Shown: in pieces, positions 36,901-48,900 of the stretch
Position numbering within the stretch: position 1 is the stretch's first letter
Layout: each line of letters starts with the position of its first letter
DNA from: Symsagittifera roscoffensis
Taxonomy: Eukaryota; Xenacoelomorpha; Acoela; Convolutidae
Length of the DNA: 64,000 nt
Direction: 5' to 3'
NCBI RefSeq assembly: GCF_963678635.1
Contig: NC_087065.1
Coordinates: forward strand, 33,419,679 to 33,483,678
Position numbers and translations under genes: made by a program
The notes under the pieces: generated by a model
Database searches by the model: none
The model's input: only the letters and a program-made list of their open reading frames with translations
Told to the model about the DNA's origin: nothing

Positions 36901-39900
36901 AGTTCTGGCGACAAAGAAAAAGTTTTGGACGAAAATTCAGAACAACGGAAAATTCCTGGCTCCGTTGAAAGGCCCAGAAAAGACACAGTCAATAAAAAAG
37001 AAAGCTCGCTAATTGCCGCAGAAGACATACCGTCAAGCAAGGTTGGAGTGATTTCCTCTGACCCTCATGAACCCAAAGACACCAATTCAGTCAATACAAG
37101 CAAATGGTCCATTCGGGAGCTTGAACTTGGTGCAAACACTGCTGCCAAATGGGTTGATAGTTTGCTTTCAAAGGGTTCTGAGAAGGAATCAGCGGAAATA
37201 TCAGTTGCTGAGATGAGCTCAACCGGTCATGTAACAGCTACCAGAATTGATGTTCTAATACCTGGCGACGAAAGATACCAGAATCAAGCGACTGGCATTT
37301 CAAAAAAAAAGTCTGAAAAAGAAAACGATCAACCAATCGATACAAAGTTTCCAAACGAAACTGACGAGCAAACAATGCAATTTCAATTTTCAAATCTGAC
37401 CACACCTGTAAGCGTTGTTCTTAAGTCAGATAAAGACAAACCTGATGATTCGAACACATTTCCGTTTAAAAGAACAAACCCACAATCAACCTTAAAAGAT
37501 GATTCGCAAAGAGAACCCGCAGACATCGACAGAGCCTTGCCAAAAGACTATCTGAACCTTACAAGAAGCAACAATCCGGTTGAAGTATCACCGACTTCAG
37601 ACAGAGGTTCCAATTCAAGACCACAGGATGAAAACAATTTAGCTATGGAGCAGGTTGAACCAAATAAGTTACCGAAAGATACTGAAACTGAAAGGTTCAC
37701 TGCAAAACTGACGCCTACCTTACATTCAGAACCAGGTACTCTTTTTCTTAGCAAGGATTCCTTAGAAAAGGATACCAGAGACACATATTATCTGGACACA
37801 AAAGATAATATTATCCAAAAATTAGACTCAACTAGTCCAAAAACCAAATCAGAAGATATTTCAGAAAACACTAAAAAAGCAGCGTCTGTGGGAACCAATC
37901 AGCTTGATGACACGACTTCAAATCTAGATCATTGGTCCATTCGTGAGATTGAAGTTGGTGCGAATACAGCTGTCAGTTGGCTCGGCAAACTGATGCGTAA
38001 AGACTCGAGTGATCAGTCATCATCAGCTCAACCTACAGAAGAAAGAATGGCGATAGCATTGTTAGGAGAGCCAGATAAAACAACCGGACATCCAGATGAT
38101 TATTCCGAAACAGATCAAAAACCTTATGAAGTGCTTCCGACTGGCTTTGGCAGAACATATGAGCGGCCAGACGTTGATCGACATGGTGAATCTATCCATT
38201 TACCACATATTGAAGAAAATCAGGTTTCAGATCCGGTCAAACATTCAATTTCAGATGTCGCCAAGGTAGATCATCCTGCTCTTTTACCGGTATTAGGTCC
38301 CGATCCAGCACCCGAAGTCAAGTATTCAGTAGGCATGATTTCGATTCCGGACAAAAGCAATGAAATTGACTTGGGAGCCAATAAAGAAAAAGAGGATGCA
38401 AACAGGTTAACTGTGATTGAAACTGATGTACCAGCCTCAGAAAGTTCATCAGTTTTGCATTCAGAACCAAGTAATGTTTTCCAACTGGACTGTTCAAAGG
38501 ACAAAGACAAACACGAGGCGGCTTCTCCTGGGGCTATTCAAGACAATGAACCGAGCAATGTTTTAGAAAAACAGCCCTCTGAAACAGATTCTGACCAAAT
38601 TGCAGGCTCACAACAACCCTTCGCTGATGTATTTGAGCACAAAGGGGACAATAAGCAGATCGCAGACGAAGCTGAAGATGAAACAAGAAAGGAACAAGAT
38701 GAAAATTCTAAAATATCGGCAGCTAATGATGGCATTCCTCACAGACCGCCGCACTCAGAGCCCATTTCAATCACTGTGGTTCCGCCCAATGACAGGAGTT
38801 GCGAGCCCTACTTGGAGTCCCTCACCTCACCGACTTTTGACGATGATGCAAGTTCGGTGACTGGTTCTTTCATATCAGGCAGTTCTTATGCCAGCAGTCT
38901 AGCAGACGGGACTGCTCCCACTTTCGACCCCGACTTCGAGCTCAAAATGACAGGGGCTCTACAGAAAATTGCAGACAAGTACAAGCGGAAAAAGACACGA
39001 AGGAGACCCAAAGGTGAATCGAAGAGAGATAAATTGAACAAAGAGCCGGAAAACTCAGAGCCGAAGCCTCCGATCGAGAAAATCCCTGAAGAAAGCACTC
39101 CGCATTCAGAGCACACTAACTCTGAACTTGGAATAATTGCTCCGGATGTATCCACTGAATCTAAACTTGAAAGCAAACCAAATACGGAATTCGATCTAGA
39201 ACTTCCAGCCTGTGAGATTCCTGGTGACTCCAAAGAGCCTAGCCACAAAGCTGAGTCAGACGACAAAATTGGCGTTGACGCAAATAAAAAGCCCAACCAA
39301 TCAATGGCTCAAATCGATGCCAGAATTCGAAACATTCCAGGAGCCGATAAATTTGAAGGAAATAAACGAGACCCCAAAGACGATCATAAAAGTCTGATTG
39401 GTGTTCGTGATGTTAAACTTGGCTCAATGGCTGCCGGGAAATGGCTTGATAAACTTCTGTCCAAAGATAGCAAAGAGCCACCTGAAAACAAAGCTGTTGA
39501 TCAGAAAACACCAATTACAGCCTCAGATAACACCAAAACAGCTAATCGGTCTTTGTATGAGCCAACAGAAGTTATTGATAATTTGTCCACTGATTTCAAT
39601 CAAAAAGCAAATATAGAGCACAGTACACACACAAGTAGCGTTTCCGAAGACAAACTGATACGCCCTCCAGAAGAGTCGGAAGGATTGCGTAATGAAGAGT
39701 TAGTCAGAAAACCTGGAGATAATGAAGACGAAAGGTACAGCAGATCTGCCAACCATGATGTCTCTGCTGTACACGAAGCTGCTGGTCAGCCTCCGCGTGA
39801 CAACGAAAGTGGATCACAAGAAATTGTGATTGAAAAATTCTTAAATTATACTCCCAAAATGAATCAAGGAAAAAGCATCGAGGAAATAGAACCAACTACA

Positions 39901-42900
39901 ATTTTGAACCCAGAAGTTCCAGATTCTGATCAAACTCAGCAGCAGTCATTAGTGGCAGAACTAAACTCAGAGGTAATATCGCTGAATCCAATCGCTCAAA
40001 CTAGACTTGAAAGTACACCGGATATGGGACTGGATATTGATGGTTCAATAAAAAACCAAGGAGATGAACCTGAAATCGGAATAACACGTACTGATAGCGA
40101 AGGAAAACTTGATCTCGCTGCAGCTAGTGGTATTTCAAACACTTCTGAACCAGAAAAATTAAACCAACCAAATGAAAGTACGATGAGTGTAAGAGAGGTA
40201 AGGTACGCCTCAATTGATGCGTCTAAATGGATTGACAATTTGCAGTCAAAAGATGCATCTCCTAATCTGTCTTCTTGTGCAGAAAATAGAGACAATCATC
40301 AGTCAGACCTTAATGAGGCATCATCTGAATCACCACCTCCTTGCGTTGTTCTGGACGAAAATCAGAGAAAGAGCGAGGATGATTGCGTTACCGAACCTCA
40401 TGGAGAAGATTGCATAGGAAAGTTTCCAATCTCAACACCTAGAGAGACGCTGCAAATTTCTGAGAACATAACAACTGCACTCCATGGCGAGAAATCTGAG
40501 GAACCTAATAAAAATGCAACCAAGCTTACTTTTATCCACAAAGAAGGCCAATTATCTGGCGATCGACTATTAAATGTTCAATTTGATGACAGGGAAGTAT
40601 CCGAAAACGAGAAAAAGTCTTCAGGTGGAGCAGAAAGACCATTTAGTGTTCGGGAATTCAAGCTAGGATCAACTGCTGCGGGAAAATGGATTGATAACCT
40701 TTTATACAAAGATATTGATGAGGCTAATGTAATCGACTTGAGGCCAGATCAAAAGCGGTTTGAGAAAAACAAAACAGATCAGCTGACAGCAGAATATAAG
40801 TCAGATAGCGTTCCGAATGAAACGCCCAGTCGACTGGAAATGGCAGGTGAATCTTCCTGCGATTACACAACTCAGACTCCCGATCTTGTCACCTATGAAG
40901 TTCCTGGCATTAAAGTTCCCCATTTGAATGAAGAAAAAAGTGCCGAGGGCTCAAAACTAACCTCATATTTGCGGCCAGACGTTGCAACCGCTGATCGATC
41001 TCAGCACCGGACATTTGTGGCAGAATCAAATCAGGAAAACATTTCGTTGGATCCAGCAGCCCAAACTAAGCTGGAAAGCACGCCGGACATGGGACCGAAC
41101 ATCGATATTTCTATTGGAAACCAAGAAGTAGGAGATGAATCTGAAACCGGAAAGCCGGATACGTATCAAACCGAAGACGACAAATTCGAATCTCTAGATA
41201 CAACAAAAGGTCAGCTTAGTGTTCGTGAACTCAAGTTAGGATCCACTGCTGCGGGAAAATGGGTTGATAAACTTTTATCCAAAGATTTTGAGGAGCCTAA
41301 TAAGATCGAATTGACGCCAGACGAAGAGGATTTGGAGCAAAGTAAAACAGATCAGCTGACAGATTATGAGGCACAGAGCGATCGCGGTGATAGTGTAACT
41401 CGACCGGTATCGACAGTTGAACCTCCCAGAGATAAGGGTACGGCAATTTCAGATGCCATCACCCCTGCAGTTCATGGCGATAAAAAACCCCATTTGAGTC
41501 AAGAAGAAAGTGGCAACGAATCAAAACCAACAATACCTTTGCAACCAGAAGCTGCAATCTCTGATCAAATTCAGCAGCGGTCATTTGTATCAGAATCAAA
41601 TACAGAAAGTTTTTGGTTGGATCCGGCAGCCCCAACTGAGCTGGAAAGATCCGGAATACCGGATACGTATGAAAATGAAGACGACAAAATCGAATCCCTG
41701 GATGCAACAAAAGCTCAGTTTAGTGTTCGTGAACTCAAGTTAGGATCCACTGCTGCGGGAAAATGGGTTGATAAATTTTTATCCAAAGATTGCGAGCAGC
41801 CTAATAAGATCGAATGGACGCCAGAGCAAGAGTGTTTGGAGCAAAGTAAAACAGATCAGCTGACAGATTATGAGTCACAGAGCGTTCGTGGTGATAGTGT
41901 AAATCGACCGGTATCGACAGTTGAACCTCCCAGAGATCAGAGTACGGCAATTTTAGATGCCGCGACCCCTGCAGTTCATGTCGATGAAAAACCCCATTTG
42001 AGTCAAGAAGAAAGCGGCAACAAATCAAAACGAACAGTAATTTTGCAATCAGAAGCTGCAATCTCTGATCAAACTCAGCAGCGGCCATTTGTTTCAGAAT
42101 CAAACCAGGAAAGCATTTCGTTGGATCCAGCAGTCCAAACTAAGCTGGAAAGCACACCAGACTTGGTACTGGATATTGAAATTGGAAACCAAAAAAGTGG
42201 AGATGACTCTGAAACCGGAAAAACGGATACGTATGAAACCGAAGACGACAAAATGGAATCTCTAGATGCAACAAAAGGTCAGTTGAGTGTTCGTGAACTC
42301 AAGTTAGGATCCAATGCTGCGGGAAAATGGGTGGATAAACTTTTATCCAAAGATTGTGAGGAGCCTTATAAGATCGAATTGACGCCAGACGAAGAGGGTT
42401 TGAAGCTAAGTGAAACCGATCAAATGACAGATAATGAGTCACAGAGCGTTCGCGGTGATAGTGTAAATCGACCGGTTTCGACAGTTGAACCTACCAGAGA
42501 TCAGAGTATGGTAATTTCAGATTACGCGACCCCCGCATTTCATGTGGATAAAAAACCCCATTTGAGTAAGGAAGAAAGTGGCAACGAATTAAAATCAACA
42601 GCAACTTTGCAACCAGAAGCTGCAACCTCTCATCAAACTCAGCAGCGGCCATTTGTATCAGAACCAAATCAGGAAAGCATTTTGTTGGATCCGGCAGCCC
42701 AAAATAAGCTGGAAAGCACACCAGACACGGTACTGGATATTGACACTTCCATTGGAAACCAAGAAAGTGGAGATGAACCTGAAACCAGAAAACCGGATAC
42801 GTATGAAACCGAAGACGACAAAATGAAAACTTTAGAGGCAACAAAAGGTCAGCTTAGTGTTCGTGAACTCAAGTTAGGAACCACTGCTGCGGGAAAATGG

Positions 42901-45900
42901 GTTGATAAACTTTTATCCAAAGATTGTGAGGAGCCTAATAAGATCGAATTGACGCCAGACGAAGAGGATTTGGAGCAAAGTAAAACCGATCAGCTGACAG
43001 AATATGAGTCACAGAGCGTTCGCGGTGTTAGTGTATATCGACCGGTATCGACAGTTGAACCTCCCAGAGATCAGAGCATGGCAATTTTAGATGCCGCGAA
43101 CCCTGCAGTTGATATCGATAAAAAACCCAATTTGAGTCAAGAAGAAAGTGGCAACGAATCAAAACCAAGAGTAACTTTGCAACCAGAGGCTGCAACCTCT
43201 CATCAAACTCAGCAGCGTCCATTTGTATCAGAACCAAATCAGGAAAGCATTTTGTTGCATCCGGCAGCCCAAAATAAGCTGGAAAGCACACCAGACATGG
43301 TACTGGCTATTGACACTTCCATTGGAAACCAAGAAAGTGGAGATGAACCTGAAACCAGAAAACCGGATAGTTATGAAACCGATGACGACAAAATGAAATC
43401 TCTAGAGGCAACAAAAGGTCAGTTGAGTATTCGTGAACTCAAGTTAGGATCCAATGCTGCGGGAAAATGGGTGGATAAACTTTTATCCAAAGATTGTGAG
43501 GAGCCTAATAAGATCGAATTGACGCCAGACGAAGAGGATTTGGAGCAAAGTAAAACAGATCAGCTGACAGATTATGAGGCACAGAGCGATCGCGGTGATA
43601 GTGTAACTCGACCGGTATCGACAGTTGAACCTCCCAGAGATAAGGGTACGGCAATTTCAGATGCCATCACCCCTGCAGTTCATGGCGATAAAAAACCCCA
43701 TTTGAGTCAAGAAGAAAGTGGCAACGAATCAAAACCAACAATACCTTTGCAACCAGAAGCTGCAATCTCTGATCAAATTCAGCAGCGGTCATTTGTATCA
43801 GAATCAAATACAGAAAGTTTTTGGTTGGATCCGGCAGCCCCAACTGAGCTGGAAAGATCCGGAATACCGGATACGTATGAAAATGAAGACGACAAAATCG
43901 AATCCCTGGATGCAACAAAAGCTCAGTTTAGTGTTCGTGAACTCAAGTTAGGATCCACTGCTGCGGGAAAATGGGTTGATAAATTTTTATCCAAAGATTG
44001 CGAGCAGCCTAATAAGATCGAATGGACGCCAGAGCAAGAGTGTTTGGAGCAAAGTAAAACAGATCAGCTGACAGATTATGAGTCACAGAGCGTTCGTGGT
44101 GATAGTGTAAATCGACCGGTATCGACAGTTGAACCTCCCAGAGATCAGAGTACGGCAATTTTAGATGCCGCGACCCCTGCAGTTCATGTCGATGAAAAAC
44201 CCCATTTGAGTCAAGAAGAAAGCGGCAACAAATCAAAACGAACAGTAATTTTGCAATCAGAAGCTGCAATCTCTGATCAAACTCAGCAGCGGCCATTTGT
44301 TTCAGAATCAAACCAGGAAAGCATTTCGTTGGATCCAGCAGTCCAAACTAAGCTGGAAAGCACACCAGACTTGGTACTGGATATTGAAATTGGAAACCAA
44401 AAAAGTGGAGATGACTCTGAAACCGGAAAAACGGATACGTATGAAACCGAAGACGACAAAATGGAATCTCTAGATGCAACAAAAGGTCAGTTGAGTGTTC
44501 GTGAACTCAAGTTAGGATCCAATGCTGCGGGAAAATGGGTGGATAAACTTTTATCCAAAGATTGTGAGGAGCCTTATAAGATCGAATTGACGCCAGACGA
44601 AGAGGGTTTGAAGCTAAGTGAAACCGATCAAATGACAGATAATGAGTCACAGAGCGTTCGCGGTGATAGTGTAAATCGACCGGTTTCGACAGTTGAACCT
44701 ACCAGAGATCAGAGTATGGTAATTTCAGATTACGCGACCCCCGCATTTCATGTGGATAAAAAACCCCATTTGAGTAAGGAAGAAAGTGGCAACGAATTAA
44801 AATCAACAGCAACTTTGCAACCAGAAGCTGCAACCTCTCATCAAACTCAGCAGCGGCCATTTGTATCAGAACCAAATCAGGAAAGCATTTTGTTGGATCC
44901 GGCAGCCCAAAATAAGCTGGAAAGCACACCAGACACGGTACTGGATATTGACACTTCCATTGGAAACCAAGAAAGTGGAGATGAACCTGAAACCAGAAAA
45001 CCGGATACGTATGAAACCGAAGACGACAAAATGAAAACTTTAGAGGCAACAAAAGGTCAGCTTAGTGTTCGTGAACTCAAGTTAGGAACCACTGCTGCGG
45101 GAAAATGGGTTGATAAACTTTTATCCAAAGATTGTGAGGAGCCTAATAAGATCGAATTGACGCCAGACGAAGAGGATTTGGAGCAAAGTAAAACCGATCA
45201 GCTGACAGAATATGAGTCACAGAGCGTTCGCGGTGTTAGTGTATATCGACCGGTATCGACAGTTGAACCTCCCAGAGATCAGAGCATGGCAATTTTAGAT
45301 GCCGCGAACCCTGCAGTTGATATCGATAAAAAACCCAATTTGAGTCAAGAAGAAAGTGGCAACGAATCAAAACCAAGAGTAACTTTGCAACCAGAGGCTG
45401 CAACCTCTCATCAAACTCAGCAGCGTCCATTTGTATCAGAACCAAATCAGGAAAGCATTTTGTTGCATCCGGCAGCCCAAAATAAGCTGGAAAGCACACC
45501 AGACATGGTACTGGCTATTGACACTTCCATTGGAAACCAAGAAAGTGGAGATGAACCTGAAACCAGAAAACCGGATAGTTATGAAACCGATGACGACAAA
45601 ATGAAATCTCTAGAGGCAACAAAAGGTCAGTTGAGTATTCGTGAACTCAAGTTAGGATCCAATGCTGCGGGAAAATGGGTGGATAAACTTTTATCCAAAG
45701 ATTGTGAGGAGCCTTATAAGATCGAATCGAGGCCAGATGAAGATGGTTTGAAGCAAAGTGAAACCGATCAGCTGACAGAATATGAGTCGCAGAGCGTTCG
45801 CGGTGATAGTGTAAAGCGACCGGTATTGATAGTTGAACCTCCCAGAGATCAGAGCATGGCAATTTTAGATGCCGCGAACCCTGCAGTTGATATCGATAAA

Positions 45901-48900
45901 AAACCCAATTTGAGTCAAGAAGAAAGTGGCAACGAATCAAAACCAAGAGTAACTTTGCAACCAGAGGCTGCAACCTCTCATCAAACTCAGCAGCGGCCAT
46001 TTGTATCAGAACCAAATCAGGAAAGCATTTTGTTGGATCCGGCAGCCCAAAATAAGCTGGAAAGCACACCAGACATGGTACTGGATATTGACACTTCCAT
46101 TGGAAACCAAGAAAGTGGAGATGAACCTGAAACCAGAAAACCGGATACGTATGAAACCGAAGACGACAAAATGAAAACTTTAGAGGCAAAAAAAGGTCAG
46201 CTTAGTGTTCGTGAACTCAAGTTAGGATCCACTGCTGCGGGAAAATGGGTTGATAAACTTTTGTCCAAAGATTGTGAGGAGCCTAATAAGATTGAATTGA
46301 CGCCAGACGAAGAGGATTTGGAGCAAAGTAAAACCGATCAGCTGACAGAATATGAGTCACAGAGCGTTCGCGGTGTTAGTGTATATCGACCGGTATCGAC
46401 AGTTGAACCTCCCAGAGATCAGAGTACGGCAATTTCAGATGCCGCGACCCCTGCAGTTGATATCAATAAAAAACCCAATTTGAGTCAAGAAGAAAGAGGC
46501 AACGAATCAAAACAAAGAGTAATTTGGCAACCAGAATCTTTAACCTCTAATCAAACTCAGCAGCAGCCATTTGTATCAGAACCAAATCAGGAAAGCATTT
46601 CGTTGGATCCAGCAGCCCAAAATAAGCTGGAAAGCACACCAGACATGGTACTGGATATTGACACTTCCATTGGAAACCAAGAAAATGGAGATGAACCTGA
46701 AACCAGAAAACCAGATACGTATGAAACTGAAGACGACAAAATGAAATCTTTAGAGGCAACAAAAGGTCAGTTGAGTATTCGTGAACTCAAGTTAGGATCC
46801 AATGCTGTGGGAAAATGGGTGGATAAACTTTTATCCAAAGATTGTGAGGAGCCTAATAAGATTGAATCGACGCCAGACGAAGAGGGTTTGAAGCAAAGTG
46901 ATACCGATCAGGTGAAAGAATATGAGTCAGAGAGCGTTCGTGGTGATAGTGTAAATCGACCGGTATCGACAGTTGAACCTCCCAGAGATCAGAGTACGGC
47001 AATTTCAGATGCCGCGACCCCTGCAGTTGATATCGATAGAAAACGCAATTTGAGTCAGGCAGAAAGTGGCAACGAATCAAAACAAAGATTAACTTTGCAA
47101 CCAGAAGCTGCAATCTCTGATCAAACTCAGCAGCGGCCATTTTTTTCAGAATCAAATCAGGAAACCATTTCGTTGGATCCTGCAGCCCAAACTAAGCTGG
47201 AAAGCACACCAGACTTGGTACTGGATATTGATATTTCCATTGGAAGCCAAGAAATTGAAAATGAACCTGGAACCAGAAAAACGGATACGTATGAATCCGA
47301 GGACGACAAAATCGAATTTCTAGATGCAACGAAAGGTCAGTTTAGTGTTCGTGAACTCAAGTTAGGATCCACTGCTGCGGGAAAATGGGTTGATAAACTT
47401 TTATTCAAAGATTGTGAGCAGCCTAATAAGATCGAATTGGCGCCAGATGAAGAAGATTTGGAGCTAAGGAAAACAGATCCGCTCAAAGACTATGAGTCAC
47501 AGAGAACTCCCGATGAAACAATCAATCAGTCGGAATCGACGGTTGAATCTCCTAGGGATATGACTACGCCACCTCCAGACGTCGTCACGCATGCGGTTCT
47601 TGATGATGAAATCCTTAAATTGAAACAAGGAGAAACTGAAGATGAAAGTATGCCAGTGTCAAATTTGTTGCCGCAATCTTCAACCCACTACTCTTCAAGC
47701 ACTCGAGAGACAGCAACCACAACAAAAGGAGACACTGTGATCATTGTACCCGATCCAGGAGCCCAATTTAATCTTGAAAGCATACCGGATACGTTCTCCT
47801 TAATTTCTGGCGGAGATCAACCAGGAAGTAGGCCAAAAAGTCCTGCTGGTAACAAAAATCAAAAACCGACGAAAAACGATATACCGCAACTAATAAGTAA
47901 ACCAACGATTGTTGACGAACGAGGCAAGGGAGTTTTAAACCTGCGCGATGCTAAGTTTGCCTCAAAAGGTGCAGCTAAATGGATTGACAAGTTGCTATCT
48001 AAAGAGGATGATAAATCTCCAAATTTACCCATTAGCGACGGGAATCAAAAAGAAACGCAATCGCAAAAACCCCTTGAGTGCGAAGTTCCAAAGGAAACTC
48101 GTAGCAAAGATAAGTATAATGTGCCGTCGAGCAAATCGAATGTGTCGATAGATAACATCCAAAAGCCTGATAAAGAAAACGACACTTCAAAGTTACCAAT
48201 AGACAAAACAGTTACAGTAGTTCCAGGATCTGAAGACAGCGAAGGCAAACAGTTGTCTATGCCTGACAACAAAAATGAAAAACCTCTAAGTCTTATCGAT
48301 GACACTAATAAATCTGGAATTCAGTTTAGTTTTGGTCTTCCGTCATTTGGTCTAAACCAAAAAGACTATCAAATGCATGTGCACGATGGAAACGTTGTTT
48401 CAGTACGAACTCCAAACGCAGGAGAGATTCAATTGCCCTCTGATATATCAAATGCAAAGGTAGATGATACCAGATTAGACAAGTTACCAATAGATAAAAC
48501 AGTTGCGGTAACTCCAGGATCTGAAGACAGCCAGGGCAAACAAGCAGGCAAACAGGCAGGCAAACCTTCAGGTGAAAACCATGGCACGAAATCAGGGATG
48601 TATTTTGGCTTCAATCCACCCTCGCTTAGCCTTAGCCAAAAAGAGAAGCAGAGCTCTAATGTTCCAGAAGAAGCTCTGGATAAAGAGAAAGCTCAAATTC
48701 CCACGGAGACATCAAATCTCTTGTCAGATGAGCTCAAAAAATCTGAACAGAACAACGACGAAAGACCTGAGCCGAATGAGGAATTGAATGTAAATCTTTC
48801 CAAGATCAGTGATAAAAATGTAGCAGCTCGTATCCATTCAGTATCGCCAGATCATCAAATAATTGATAGAGAGAGGGTCAAAAAGAACGATGTGGGAAAA

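Noticed and set aside
41459-47155. Repeated minus-strand open frames of 70-180 residues (HFLLDSN..., FPAYFGLPDPTK...)
   Set aside because: They are shadows of the plus-strand array 2, reappearing at each 570-bp or 2,208-bp repeat.
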